From: Crotalaria pallida
Lineage: Eukaryota > Streptophyta > Magnoliopsida > Fabales > Fabaceae
Direction of reading: 5' to 3'
Length of the DNA stretch: 64,000 bases
NCBI GenBank assembly: GCA_037953625.1
Contig: CM075649.1
Location: 121,145,290-121,209,289, forward strand
Shown here: positions 34,649-47,346 of the stretch, in pieces
Position numbering within the stretch: position 1 is the first letter of the stretch
How the letters are laid out: the number at the start of each line of letters is the position of its first letter
Made by a program: the position numbers and the translations under genes
The notes under the pieces: generated by a model
Databases searched by the model: none
What the model was told of the DNA's origin: nothing
The model's input: the letters and a program-made list of their open reading frames with translations, nothing else

Positions 34649-36553
34649 CAATGTTTTTGAAAGCCATTATATTCAGGGTCATGTCGGAATTTTTGAAAAG
34701 AATGGTGAATATAGGCCACAAAATTTGGTTAATGTAGGATATTGTTCAGAGGGTTTAACTGGGTTCATATATCTTTCGGGAATTCCATAGCTTTTTGCCG
34801 TTCCTCACACGCACAATATTGGTTTATACCTCTATTCCCTCACTTGAAATTTGGGTAAGATTCTCTTTCTAACTCAACTATCCTTTCATTAAGCACTTAT
34901 GATCACAGGGATTTCATTCTTAGGAATCTGCTTAGATCGTGGCTAAACATTCATAGGTTTTTCACATCCTACGGTTACAATATCTCGCTCCTTAAAATCA
35001 TTAGAACATCTCTTCACCGTCAAATATCCATTACTCTCAATAACCTTATACTTTCACCATCAACCATAATTTATCTATCCCTACTTAATCCATCTATATC
35101 CTTAAAATATCTTCTAATCGTCAGGTAACCATCATCCTTTAATAACTTTAGGCTTCCACCAATAGTCATAATCATCTAATCTTTCGCTAACCTTTCCCAC
35201 TTGATCCTTCATGAGACACTAAACTCTAACACTTCCGTTCATTCTTTCTCTTATCTTGGCGAAATTTCACCCAAATTATCGTTCTATATCCTCAAAATAT
35301 CTTCATTTCTTAGAAAACTCTCACTTAACCCTGGTGCTCAGAGATCAATCCATTTAATTTCATCCAAACCCTTAGTCTACAATTAACTCACACTACATTC
35401 ATCTTCTTTTTCTCCCCAACTTTGATTCAACTTATCACTATAATCGCTCTTCGCCGCTCAAAATCCTCATTTAAACTTCATTTGACCTCCTATCTTCCAC
35501 TACTAAGGCTGAACATTCTATTCTAATTCTCAAAGCTTACATACTGACAACGCATAACCTCCGCTGTCAAGCCTAAACTCTAGTGATATCCTTTCTCGAG
35601 TCGTTCCATTCATACAAGCCTTTCTGGTTCATCCACTTAGAAATGCTACTTCTATTCTTTATAAACAGACTAAGTCGCTTTCCTTATCGTAATTCAACCT
35701 ATGGGTATAGTCTAACTCTTGTTTGTTGGTCCTTGAAATAGGTTGGTTTTGCCACTAAGTTCCTTCTAACCCTCAGAATTTCCGCCAATTATCACCACCG
35801 CTTAACTTTCCTAAATACCTCGAGGTGATTGGTTCTAAGGTTCAGCCCAAAATCATCAACTTAGAAACAACTCTACTTATTCTTAACACTCATGATTACA
35901 AGGATTTTGTTCTCACAAAAAGACCTAAAATGAGGTGGCAGAGCTACGTTTAGTAACAAGGGTCGGAAAACATAAATTTTGGGTTCAACAAAATTTCGGT
36001 TTTGTCGAAGTAGTTCAACCAAAACAGGGTCATCATTGAACAACATGTCACTTTTCAAAAGACAATGGTCACAAACCACAAAGACAAAGGGTTCATCAAG
36101 TTCAAATGGTGTGGGTCTGACAGAAAAAGAATATAACAATTAGGAAATCAAGGTTAGAATCAACATAAGGCAACGCCTCAATTTAGACTCAACTCGCCTT
36201 CATCGTCGTCAAATGCAAACAAATGCAATATGCTCGAGTAGTACAAACACCCCTCCGACTAAGTCGAAGACTTCCTTCCGAGATTCAGACTCATTAAAAC
36301 AGACTGGTCGACTGACAGGCAAGTTGACCAATAGGCAGGTCGAATGGACCGTCGTGCGGGCTGGGCAGCAGATTGATAGACAGGCTGTCCGAATGCTCAT
36401 GTCATACCGTCACTGCTCCAACATGTCACTCAGCTCCCCATTGGGGAGACTCAACACAGACTTAGACACACAAGCAAACAGAGTTCACACAAACAAGCAT
36501 GCAAGCCCATGCTTAAGGTTACTAAGAATAAACTTCAGCTCTGATACCACGAA
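34649..36553 (-). other. 5' internal region of element B
   Basis: This is the remainder of B's interior after the C insertion. It reads CT-rich on the + strand (34800-35700) with no convincing ORF; a minus-strand open stretch at 36139-35873 shows no family signature. The tRNA-Met PBS complement lies at its right end (36537-36549). I see no gag motif or zinc knuckle. Confidence 0.5.
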
Positions 36554-37216
36554 TGTAACACCCCGATTTAGTAACTTGATTATATTTTTATTTGGTAAAA
36601 ATATGGGAATTTTTTTTCATGGTGATATGGACATGAGTTCTCCTTTTCAAAACATTATCATTTTAAAAACATTTCGTTCATGTCCCACATCACACATCAA
36701 GTTCCAAACCGAGATGTTACCAACATCGCGCTTTGTAACTCTTTCCCTTCATTGTTATAGAATATTTTGTTCACCAAAATAAACAACGGTTCATAAATAT
36801 CTTAGGTGAACATATTAAATTTATCAGGGTTATTAGTTTCTCAAAACAGGTCGTAAAAACAAGCAAATTACATCGTGGTAGAGTAATATTATCTTAGTAA
36901 TCTCAAGGGGTACCTTACATTCTTAAACCACATAGATTAGACGTCCTATTCTACTGAACTCCTTTGAGGCTTCGTCTTGAGTTTCTCCTCCATAAGCCAC
37001 CACCAGGCGCGTTGGCATAACGAGATCCACTTGTTCTGACATCTGTGGACATCGTCGCCGAAGTCCACAGGAAAAGAGAAAACAGAGAGAGAGTAAGCAT
37101 CCCGAACGAATTCTCGTCGACGGGTTGGAATTACAATAGGCAGATACATTAAGACATAATATTATCAACATCATAACAACAGATAAGACACACAACACAT
37201 TTCACATTATTATCAT
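36554..37216 (-). repeat. 5' LTR of element B, fragment before D
   Basis: This segment aligns closely with 9561-10223, including the run around TAGACGTCCTATT and the GTCGACGGG segment, with scattered substitutions. It ends abruptly at ATTATTATCAT, where D begins. Confidence 0.85.
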
Positions 37217-37741
37217 TGTAACACCCCAATTTAAAACATAATTTATTTAAAAAAAAATGAGCCAAATTTTTTTTCTATGACATGGATATACTGAAGCGGT
37301 GGCAAAGTATTTCTTTAAAATAGGATGAGTGCATGTCATGTCACCGGTCAATTCCAAATCGGAATTTTACTCACATTACGCTTTGGAATCCGTACTGTAA
37401 TTTCATAAAACTAACTCCGTTTTCCAAAATAATCGTTGTTGCATACAACGTTTTAACAGTTTCATCAAAGTGTCACAATTTCAAAATACTTTGATTTTAT
37501 AGTAGCATACGTCATGGTCCACGCTAGGTTATCCAATACTAATAAACAGAACAGAACATAAACAATACCCATACTATGCGTCGGGGTCACCCTCCATCAA
37601 AGCCTAATACTCTCCTCAACCCTTTCCGAAATCTTCATCGCTCCCTTCCGCGCTCTCTTCTTCTCCCCAGTCTACTACTATCTCGTCCTCATCCTCGATG
37701 TCCAGTGCCTCCAACAAGGCCTCATCCCATGAATTGTACTC

Positions 37742-37936
37742 TTATTCCTCCAGGGTCATAACCCTGAAGGGCAGCTCCGCATCAGGTCTTGATTGCACTT
37801 TGTAATCCCACCAAGGAATGAACTCGCCCTCATCAGCCGCCTCTGCACTCGGTGGATCCCAAGCGGCCACCTTCTTTAAGAAGGGTGATCTTCCATTCAT
37901 CCAGCCAACCTTTCCTGTCTTTCTTGCCTTCAACAT
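37742..37936 (-). CDS. small ORF in LTR D with acidic continuation after a stop
   Basis: After a candidate acceptor (AATCCAG|GTAGG at about 37960, minus strand) an ORF from ATG 37936 encodes MLKARKTGKVGWMNGRSPFL and on to FRVMTLEE. A stop at 37742 is followed in the same frame by a strongly acidic stretch (EALDIEDEDEIVVDWGEEE) ending near 37600. The layout, basic or neutral first and then acidic, resembles the ORF of LTR J, although I see no clear residue-level similarity. The function is unknown. Confidence 0.3.
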   Translation of the reverse strand: MLKARKTGKVGWMNGRSPFLKKVAAWDPPSAEAADEGEFIPWWDYKVQSRPDAELPFRVMTLEE

Positions 37937-40689
37937 TCGGGCCACATTTCCTACCTGGATTGATCATACATATGCATACAGTACACAAAGAACATACAAT
38001 AAAGAGAGTAAGCATTCCAAACAATAAATGTCGACTATGTGGGATTACATTAGGTAATATCAACCAAGCAGTTCAAACAAAACAAGTCATTTATATTATA
38101 CAATTTAACTGCTTTCATTCACTTTCCAATTTCCATTCTTCACAACATAAAACCTCATTCTTATTAACATCATGCTCTCAATCTCTTTCAATTCCACGGG
38201 CATTCTTGGCCAAGTCACTTTCCTCTCCTTCACCTTGCTCTCTTTCGTATCACCTCTTAAACTGGTGTTTTAGTCATAGCTTTAATGATTTAATTACTCC
38301 TACACTTCTCTTTTTATTAGTCTTATTATAGTGGATCCACCAATGACGGGGGTCAGGGAATGGTCATTGGGGATTTTGTTAGCACTCCTACATCTCCTCT
38401 TAACCATCCAAACTTAGTCGGAAGCAAACGGGACGTACAGGAACCTTAACCCATGCAGGTCGAACAGTTAAGAAATCACAAGATATAAGTCAAGGCCACA
38501 ACCGTACGGGCCGCCCATTATGACACTTAACATTTTAAATCCAAAAATCGTTTGACTGCCCGTCTCGTTCAGGTTCCCTCTCACTGTTTCGAATTTGATC
38601 AAGGGGGTGACATTACTATCCTAGTCTGTAGTGTGGAGGTCGCTACGATCCCTTGGGTCTTAAGTCCCGATCACTTATAGACTAGCTCCACCTAGAATAG
38701 TACTCTAGGTTTTTTGACATATCACCGTCATCACCCTCCCCTATCACAATCGTACTCCTGGATATCCGCAGATAAGCAGGTATCTTCCTCTCCACTACTT
38801 CACACTCATCTCGCCGCATTATTCAATATCTTTTAAATGTCTTATTAGTATTTTAATATTAATCCTAGATTTGGCGAGTCACCCTTGTTCATCCCTTCGG
38901 TGAACCTCGTCCTCTAAGCGATTTTTTCATAATTTCTTCAACAGTCTTTTATCCTCACTAGTTTGGGCTCGGACACACGAGCATACTGCCACGTGGCCAG
39001 CACAGGTCCAACTTGAAAAACAGAATATCCTTCATCCACTTTATTTCCAACACTTTTCTTCCCTTTTTCAAAACATTACCCTTACAACCCATGTTCATAT
39101 TTACATACTTTCTACGTTCTCATCATCCTTGGATCATATCTACTCTCTTCATTACTCATCAGTTTCATACGCCTCATCGATTAAACAAAATTGCACAATG
39201 TAGCAGGAATAATGCCAATTTCCGATAAAACTCAACAGACATATATACATCACAATTAATATCATCAAACCATCAGCACATATATTGCAGTTTAAAATTC
39301 AACCAAGACATGAAAGGGGTCCAGCCTTTCGTATTAGTGGCCACTCAAACGCAAACAATTACCACTATACGAACGACTCTCTCGAATCCCTACGTTCCGA
39401 CTTTTGAGATGGTCCGGAACACTAACGCATACTACCTAATTACCACGACGTCTTAAGGAAAGCTTCTCTCTCACCTTTTGAAGCTTGCAACCTTTGCATT
39501 CCACTGACTCAAAGCCGCCGATTGCTTTCCCGTTCTCCTCTTTCTTTTCTCCTTAAATTAAGAAATCATACTAAATTATTATGGAATTTATTCTTACAAC
39601 ACCTAGGATCATGCGGGTAATTTGCACGCTAGCTATTTAAAATAATACACTGAATAAAACCACGAGTATATCAAATCTCTTCGTTCCAATTACCAAATAC
39701 AAAAAGCACATTGCCAATATCCACAAAATTCATTCGTGATGCAACGCTGAAAATTTTAGAAAAACTTCAACCATCGCAAGAGTTCTCAAGTCACTTTCAA
39801 AAACCTTAAATATGAAATCACGGCAAATATTTTCAACCTTGTTAACTAAATAATGAAATCTGGAAAACATTCATAATATAAGAGAATCAATCTTAACGCA
39901 ATTAAAATCATTTCTAAAACACCAACAAAATATAATCTCAAAAGTCCTTTCAAATAATTTGATTAAAAATAGCTCTTCAGAAAATACATTCCCTGCAAGT
40001 AAACTTATCCTCAACCAAAACAATCTTCAAGCTCATTCTTATCCCAAATTATAAACTCTGCTGATAATGAAATAGAAATCATTTGAAAACGCTTCATAAA
40101 CAGTAAGCTAAGACACTTGAATAAAACTTCATTTAAATTCCTTCTAACTCGGTCAATTCGACCCTTACTCCATTTTTCTCAAAAATTCAATTCCTTTCGA
40201 ATAAAATACATTAATCCCTAAATGATGGTCAAATCAATAGAGAACAATGGGTTTTATGATGTCTAAATCAAATAAATAAAATACCAAGAGAGCGTCCATT
40301 TGATTTGCAAGTCAAATCCTTTATAAAAGTATATTCTTATTCCAAACAAAAAACCACGGCTCAATCTTTTTGCGTCAATCAATCCTCATACCAAACACCA
40401 AAAATTACAACCTTATTTTTTGTCTCAAATGGGGCTCACGACCTCCTTTCATTTTTATCCCGAGACTTAATTTTCTTTAGTTCGAAATCACATCTAAATG
40501 TATATTTCAATATAGTATGAAAAACAATTTAATAATTGTACTTTCTCCAATTCAAAGCTCGGACTAAAGGCAAACTCTTAAACGAATAAATTTTCTTAAC
40601 TTAAAAATCCAATTCATCAAAGGAACTTCAAAAACTTCATTAATCCAATTAAGTTAAGAAGATTGGATGTCACTACAACAAAAAAGCTA

Positions 40690-40975
40690 AAAGATCCCGG
40701 TTCCGCATGCATATTGATCCCGGTTCCGAACCGGGATTGTATCCCCTGATATAACAAGTATGATACTTTTGATCCCAGGTGTTTTAGAAAAACACGGAAC
40801 CGGGATCAATAAAAAACAAGGAACCGGAATCAATAATATATATGATCACTATTGATTTTTAATAATGAACCGGGATCTTTAATACATATGATCACTGTTG
40901 AATTTTTTAAAATGAACCGGGTTCTTTAGTATACATGATCACTGTTGAGTTTTTTTTAAATGAACCGGGATCTTT
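40690..40975. repeat. subterminal AACCGGGATC repeats of the CACTA element
   Basis: At least seven copies of GATCCCGGTTC or AACCGGG(A/T)TC in both orientations lie just inside the CACTA end, interleaved with ATGATCACTGTTGA repeats. In other CACTA elements such repeats bind the TNPA protein; the role here is inferred. Confidence 0.7.
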
Positions 40976-41462
40976 AGTGAATATATTTTTTTTTAATTTA
41001 TAATATTTGCTATTTAGTGTTAATATATATATATATATATATATATTAATTTATAATATTTGCTATATCCATATATTTAAATAAATTGTCAACATTTTTT
41101 TCCACAAATAAATGTCATAATTATATACATTAGAAACGTGAATGTCAATACACATTTAAGATAGATAACTCCCAAACCAAAACAAATGGCTCCATACATA
41201 CAAAAGGCTAAACAATTACTGCACAAAACTACAAACAACAGATTTAGAACAAATTCAATATTGAGTAGGACTTCCTCTGAAACTTGACACAACTCAAATA
41301 ACAGATTTAGAAAGCTCCTGCAAATAACAAATTCAATAAATATAAAAGTTAGTAAAAACAAGTTAGTAAAAAAAAAGTTCCTGCAAATAACAGATTTAGA
41401 ACAACCACGGCACAAAACTACAAACAAAGGATCTAAATATTGATTTCAATATTGAGTAAGCT

Positions 41463-41585
41463 TCTCATCCATCAAAATCAATTCCATGGACATTGACTTT
41501 TCAGGATTAATAAATCCTGGTACAAGCCACCTTCGAACCACCCTAACACGGAAACAGTAGGACTCCCTCTGAAACTTGACACAAC
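41463..41585 (-). pseudogene. captured RPA1-like (DUF223 OB-fold) exon fragment
   Basis: The minus strand encodes RVRVVRRWLVPGFINPEKSM followed by SMELILMDEK, the first strand region of plant replication protein A 70 kDa-like OB-fold proteins. It lies nearest the CACTA left end. No other exon of that gene is evident. Sequence around TCTGAAACTTGACACAACTC is duplicated at 41270 and 41567. Confidence 0.65.
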
Positions 41586-41902
41586 TCAAGAGATCGAACT
41601 TAATACCAATAACCAAGATATGAAAGACAAAGGAACTCCAAAGGTTATCACGAAAAGTGTATTAAGTTAACGAAAGGAATTTGATTTTGATAACCAGAGA
41701 CCGAGTATATATGTATATTTTTTGGAAAGGATTAGAGTATCTCTAACTTGTGAAGGGCTTGAAAAGTAGTAAGGATTAGAGTACCTTGAAACTTGCTGGT
41801 ATCAACATATTGCAGGTAGTGTAATCTCAATCTGCCACGAAAATGGCATTCTTTAAATTTAACATAGATATTATAGGAAAAATAGGGTTTCTAGAAAATT
41901 TA

Positions 41903-42274
41903 CCAGCTTCTCTACATTGTCTTTAAGTTCATTTCCTTCTGCAGCCACAGTGGAATCCACCACCAGTGTTGATTGACAGTTCTTTTTTAAAAGTCCTATA
42001 GTGCGATTAAGAAGATTTCCTACTAGAATAGCGCCGGAAATGCAAATCATACATACTTAGCATTAGGGTCGTAATAATTTAAAAAAAGAAAACAAAACAA
42101 AACAAAAAACACAAACTTATAAGCAATATGCTTTTACCAAATATTACTAACTGCATCTGTCCCAAATTCCACCTCTTCGAGGAAGAAGTATCTAACTGCA
42201 TCTATCCCAAATTTGTGTAGCAGATCGTTTGGTTCAAGAGTATTCCCTAGTGACTTGCCCATCTTCTTGCCATC
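41903..42274 (-). pseudogene. captured methionyl-tRNA synthetase fragment (organellar type), two exons
   Basis: The exon starting at 42274 encodes DGKKMGKSLGNTLEPNDLLH and KFGIDAVRYFFLEEVEFG, which contains the class I KMSKS-like motif (KMGKSLGN). The next segment (about 42040-41903) encodes GNLLNRTIGLLKKNC and STLVVDSTVAAEG. Both match the plastid/mitochondrial MetRS (Arabidopsis OVA1). The intervening intron is about 110 nt. The end of the first exon is blurred by a short internal duplication (AACTGCATCT...CCCAAATT). N-terminal and C-terminal parts are missing. Confidence 0.8.
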
Positions 42275-42605
42275 CTAACATTTTCAAAATAAAAAGCAAT
42301 GCTGGTCCTAAGTCAGATGAATATTTTGGTGAGATAAATCTGTGTTATTAACTATATGTAAAGTCATTCAACATGCAAAGAATATTGTCGCCCCTGGTCC
42401 TAAGTAGGATGTACCAACAAATATGAAAGCTAAGGTTGAAGCATGGCATTGCAAAAAATTAGCAGACAAAAAACACAGCACAAATTCTAGATAGATACTG
42501 ATTACAACAGAAACATATATATATATATATATATATAGTAAAATTAATTTCAACTTATATGGCAAAGTGTTGTTGTATCAGTTACAACCTCCATTGACAT
42601 ATTAC

Positions 42606-43459
42606 CTGATGCCATTCGAACATTTTCTTCAGCTGTAGGTTCACCCACTCCTCCATCCATGTTGAAAAGTTCAGCTTTCTTATTACCAAGGGTATTCATG
42701 TACCTGTCAATCATCCAAACGAAAGTATAAATCCTCTACTCCTTTCAAAGAGTTCAAATGAATTAAAAAAAATAGATAGGAGCAAAAGATTATAAAACAA
42801 GGAAACTAAATTTATAATTTTGCACTATTGATTTGCTAACAACGACACCAAACATTTCTCATGAATTTAAAAGTTGAATAATAAGCCCCCATGGAAAATT
42901 GGTATTAACCATCTGATTTGCTCCATAAGCCTTAAAAGAAGCAAATGTATGCTAAAGAGAATTATATTTTCGAACAACAGAAATTGAAATATATGGATGA
43001 ACTTACATTTTTCTCAATGCTACGTATGAGTTTAGCTCCTTGATCTGCAAGAAAAATGTGTTAGCAAGCATAAAGAATTGTCTGTTTGTGTGCATCAGCC
43101 AGCAATGTTTGACATATAAATGGACAATCCTCGGACAATCAAACTTTTATCTGATCATACAGAGATCGTTTTATTTGACATCTTGACAATATCCATAAAG
43201 CAATTGGCATGACATGCAAATTATTCAAAAAGTTGTTGAATGTTGAAAACAGGATAAGCTGGATAGTCAAATTCACAATACATGGAAGATCCTACATCCC
43301 CTTTGATACTAGTTTCTCAACACAAGCAAGAAATAAAGAAGGGTTCTAGCCTTCTAGGTACTGACCATCGACTGCTTTTCGTCATTGAGTTGCTTGTTTA
43401 CTTCTTGAGGATTTCTTCCCTCTTCATCTTTAATTTCACGATCAGACTCTTTTATCAAT
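42606..43459 (-). pseudogene. captured NPSN-type plant SNARE fragment, three exons
   Basis: Three exons with intact GT-AG borders are seen. Exon 43366-43459 encodes LIKESDREIKDEEGRNPQEV and NKQLNDEKQSM. Exon 43007-43044 encodes IKELNSYVALRK. Exon 42606-42703 encodes YMNTLGNKKAELFNMDGG and GEPTAEENVRMAS. This is the N-terminal/linker region of the novel plant SNARE (NPSN11-13) family, which acts in cell-plate membrane fusion. The SNARE motif and membrane anchor are missing. Phases join across all three exons, so the fragment kept its intron-exon structure and was taken from genomic DNA. Confidence 0.85.
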
Positions 43460-43689
43460 CTGAAACCATTAGTAATATAACAAGTCATATTCTACAAATG
43501 GAGTATGTGTAAGTTACTAAGATCTAAGAGATTAGCTAGATGTGTCAGTTAAATAATTTGGATTGACTATGAAGTTGAGCTTGGTGATACAAGTGGAATA
43601 ATTTGTTTTTGTATTTCAATCCAAATTCAAAAATTGTAATTTCAGCACAATTTGAAAAGCAAAACAGAAAATTGTAATTTCTGCACAAT

Positions 43690-44463
43690 TCCAGTAGCCC
43701 TCTCTATACCAATATCGAGTAAAGGTGACTGGATAGCATTTAATGCAGCATCTCTTGCCCTTGATTTACCTTGAACACAAGAAGAAGCCACAACATAAAT
43801 TTCAATAATAATATGTATTATGTAGTTCAAAAATTAGAATGCATTCATACCTTGTAATCCTGAACTCAAAAAATAGAAGAGACTTAACCAAAAGATAATA
43901 ATGCATTTAAAATTGAAGTGTTACAAAAAAGAAAAACAGAAAGTGGGTTATAACTTATAAGAGGTAAAACTGTATTTCTGAGAACCATTAAAGCATATTC
44001 ACCATTAATCTGTGAGATTCTCGGAATGTTAAAATGACATGACTAATAAGGAGTTTTCTGTAGGGGATGACTTCATCCTTCTAACTGCTTTGTTTGATAT
44101 ATTAAATAAATAGTTACAAGGGAAACATATGTATGCCTCCAAAATCACTTCGGTTTTAAATCCTTCCCTTCCGGAAATGTGCACCACATTTTGGTAAGCT
44201 GCTATATACAACTGTCGTACACATATATTTTGAGCATTGCGCTACCCTCTACATTTAGTTATCAAAATAGAGAATCAATAGCTCTTTTGATTCCAAATCT
44301 AATCATTGCATAATTATTTGATTCAAATATAAGATCAATATTTAGGGCTGCATCTACGGTTTGCATACATACCAGTTGCGGTTCCTATCCCCAGTAATGA
44401 AGAACCAGCATTGGCCATAATAGTACGAACATCAGCAAAATCTACATTTACCAACCCTGGTAT
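43690..44463 (-). pseudogene. FTSZ2: captured chloroplast FtsZ2 fragment, two exons
   Basis: Exon 44373-44463 encodes IPGLVNVDFADVRTIMANAG followed by SSLLGIGTATG. The next exon, from 43769, encodes KSRARDAALNAIQSPLLDIG followed by IERATGIV, then loses homology. These are diagnostic for plastid-division FtsZ2 rather than FtsZ1. The phase joins correctly (TG|GT AAA). The first half of the GTPase domain and everything after ATGIV are missing, so no tubulin-like protein can be made. Confidence 0.88.
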
Positions 44464-44584
44464 CTGCAATCAATTAACAAAACACAAACACATTGAGTGT
44501 AGGTAGCAAAATCACTGAAACACAAACACATTTCCCAACCAACAAGCATCATGAATTCGGATACAGGAAACTTTCCGAAACGTA

Positions 44585-44587
<3 letters not shown>

Positions 44588-44640
<53 letters not shown>
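44588..44640. repeat. (TA)n microsatellite
   Basis: About 26 uninterrupted TA units lie at the right side of the CACTA region. Shorter (AT)n tracts lie at 41026-41048, 42517-42537, 51811-51836 and at the right window edge from about 63978. Confidence 0.95.
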
Positions 44641-44642
<2 letters not shown>

Positions 44643-46661
44643 ACACGTAAAACAACTTACAAAAATCCTTTCAAATTGCTTTATAATTTTCCAAGAACTT
44701 AAAACCAATTCACAAATCAATCATGCTTGAAACCAAAGATCAAACAAATCATCTTTGTCCTTTTTCAATCCATTTGGCCTTGTCCAAAAGTAAGGTGATC
44801 TTATCGCAAATTTTTATTTCTTTTAAAAGACAAGGTTCTAACTAATTAAACCATGAAAACCAAACTTTAATCGAGTTGTCAATACATATTTAAGAATATC
44901 CAAGATTCTAGTAAATAGTTCAAATGCAATAAAGCCTAGCTCTCCACCTTCTTATAAAACCTCAAATTTTCGAAAACCAATTACAATCCTTTTATGCATA
45001 TTACTTAAAACCTTCAAACACAGTTATCGCTGGTAAAAAAATATCAAAGTTCCACTATACATCCTTTTTGATGAAAAAAAGAAATCAAGCTTAAAACAAA
45101 TTTAGAATCCTTTCTCTTTCTCTAAGGCCTATTTGGCCAAGTTTCATAAATAAAGGGAAAGTCACTTTTAATCCCAACTCATAATTAATCATTGCTATTT
45201 TACAAAAATAAGAACATATACTTGTCTAAATCAATTACCCACATGTAAGGACACTTTAACCCATTTTCACAAAATATAAACTTTAGGCTTCGGGCAATAA
45301 CTCTAGTCACGTACACCATGAAAGATCTCCACTTATATTGGTTATATTATAAAAGCATAGTACATAATACTTGTCGGTCATACAAATCAAAACGTTTTCG
45401 GCTAAACTTTACTTTAATTCCTTTTTGGACAGCCACATAAATATAGTATATTCCTCAAAACAAAATCAAAACTAAAGCAATAACGAAATCCCAAATGAAC
45501 AAAATATAAAAGATATAAAAGAAAAAGGTTAGAAACCATTTTCCTTAAGCAAAATTTGATGCAAATTGAATTCTCTTCTTTTATCAATAAATTCGACCAT
45601 CAAACAAGGTTCTCAAGAAAAACACCATTTTTCACACACTACAAAAATCCAACTTTTGCATTTGATCAAGAATTGACTTTCTTAAACACACAAGCCAAAA
45701 ACCTTTAAGAATCTAAACTAATTGAATTTCATCAACAAAATAAAGTTGTAACATCCCAAATTTTAATCCCAAATATAATTAGAATAATAACGAGATTGGA
45801 ATAATAGTAATAATAATAACAAGGTTAAATGAGTGTTAGAAAAAAAAAGGATCTTTAAGTGTTAGAAACGTATAATAATAGAAAATTAAGAATAAAGTAA
45901 TTAAATGATTTAATATGATGTTTTCAAGATTTGAGTGTTGTAATAGAATTTTGATTTCATCATTATAATTGAAATATATTTTATAGTCAAAATAAATATA
46001 AATTTGTTATCATACGTTTTTCAAAAACAAAAGAGTAATTTTATTTAGTTTAATTAATATTTTGACAAGGAGCTCAACTGACAAGCCCTAGAGGCATTTT
46101 CATAAATTGTTTCTTTGAAAAGATATGTTTAATTTAATGTTTCAAACATTCCTGTAAGTTTTCATAACATTTTGAGAATGTTTTATTTTTAGCTCCCAGA
46201 CTGATTTTAATATATTACTGGTACAAGTTACATACAATGATCTACTATTTCGAAATTATAAATATTATATTTTATCAAGTTTAATATCAGTATTGAGAAA
46301 ATATATTTACTTTTGAATTTCGATACTTTTTCTTAGACAATAGCTATTTGTAGGGATCGGTAACTTTATTATTCTTTCAATCAGTTTTGAGTAATTAAAA
46401 ATACAATATTTTTGTACCTAAATGTATTTTATTTTTGGGATCATCAAACTTTTGGTTATAATCTAAAATACCTACACATTGAACCACAAATGATAACTAA
46501 ACATAAAATAATACCCAAAACCCATCCCAACCCAAGCAAAGAAAAAAAAAAACATAAAAGAACGTGTGGCCCTAAGGCCACCACGTTAAAGCCCAAAAAA
46601 AAAGGGAGGGGGCTCAAAGACTTGAATAAAATAAAGAGCCACATATAGTAGAATCAAAAAG

Positions 46662-46866
46662 GGTTTTTATTTTGCCACCCCATACTCTATGGTTGCCACC
46701 CCAAATATTAAAATAATACCCATCATGCCCCTTTTAAAAAAACAAAATTTAACACGGGTCGTAAGGGGACACTACGACCACCAGGTCGTAACACCCCCTT
46801 ACGACCCTTTTAAAAACTCAATTTTAATACGGGTCGTAAGCAGGTGCTACGACCAGTTGGTCGTAA
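46662..46866. repeat. MULE left terminal inverted repeat
   Basis: It pairs with 51267-51471 without a visible difference and then diverges after GACCAGTTGGTCGTA. It includes paired GTCGTAAGGGG and GTCGTAACACC motifs. Confidence 0.9.
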
Positions 46867-47346
46867 GCAGGTGTCACGACCAGTTGGTCGTAGTACCTGC
46901 TTACGAGCATATTAAAATTTTTTTTTAAAATAAGTCGTAAACAGGTATTACGACCACCATGGTCGTAATACCTGCTTACGACCCGCTTGAAAAGTGACTT
47001 TTTAAAGAAGTCGTAAACATGTCCTACGACTTTCAGGTCGTAGCACATGATCACGACCCGTCTGAAAATCTTCGAATAAGGTTTCATCTCTCACTCACAA
47101 ACCTCCCTCTCTCTCACTGTTACCTTTCTCCGTCTCACTCTCCATCATTCTTCACTATCGATCTCACTTTCTCTCTCTCACTCTAACTCTCACTCTCACT
47201 CTGTTGGATACCCAAAATGTTGCTAATATACTCACACCGCAAATAATAAATCTAATGAGAAATTATTTAAAAAAGAGTAAGGGATTAAAAAAAAATAAAA
47301 AATAGTAAGTGAGTAAAAAAAAATAGTAAGGGAGTATTGATCATCT

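Larger units (their letters stand above)
9561..36553 (-). mobile_element. element B: long-LTR retrotransposon without pol, split by J and C
   Basis: The left LTR is 9561-19950 including J; the internal region is 19951-20148 plus 34649-36553; the right LTR starts at 36554. The PBS complement is at 36537-36549 (TGGTATCAGAGCT), directly beside the LTR start TGTAACACCCCGATTTAG at 36554. The same LTR start is at 9561, and 9561-10223 and 36554-37216 align closely. Next to the left LTR the minus strand reads CTCGAGGACGAGAAATTTTTAAG and then a purine stretch before TGTAATACCCGC, the typical 3' end layout of such elements. Once J and C are removed, only about 2.1 kb of internal sequence remains, with no recognisable gag or pol. 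B is therefore LARD-like and depended on other elements. The right LTR is cut at 37217 by D. Confidence 0.65.
40671..44640 (-). mobile_element. CACTA element with captured host gene fragments (Pack-CACTA-like)
   Basis: The left terminus CACTACAACAAAAAAGC is a classic CACTA end. The next 300 bases carry repeated AACCGGGATC/GATCCCGGTT words (40690-40975), as expected for subterminal transposase-binding repeats. No transposase is seen. The interior instead carries exon fragments of at least four unrelated plant genes, all reading on the minus strand. The right terminus (TTTTGTTGTAGTG) was not found; the right limit given is the end of the TA microsatellite and is a guess. The element may have lost that end. 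Confidence 0.7.
37217..45746 (-). mobile_element. long LTR D, truncated at right by E and holding a CACTA element
   Basis: It starts TGTAACACCCCAATTTAAAAC directly after ATCAT. It is a minus-strand LTR related to B: it shares the core (38385-38810) and the downstream ORF position. The CACTA insertion begins at 40671. The sequence from about 44640 to 45746 (AT-rich, with genus-like phrases such as CATTTGGCCTTGTCC) is taken as the rest of D. The other end is outside the window because E is inserted at 45747. No gag or pol is visible. Confidence 0.6.

Noticed and set aside
36213..36782. 189-residue + strand ORF
   Set aside because: It spans the PBS and LTR border of B, is antisense to the element and has no recognisable domain.
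37852..38331. 159-residue + strand ORF in D
   Set aside because: It is antisense to the LTR and overlaps the small minus-strand ORF; its composition is that of CT-rich LTR sequence.
40671..44640. Resident host genes for FtsZ2, NPSN or MetRS
   Set aside because: Each has only two or three internal exons, with the rest missing, in a series behind a CACTA end; real loci would be complete and separate.
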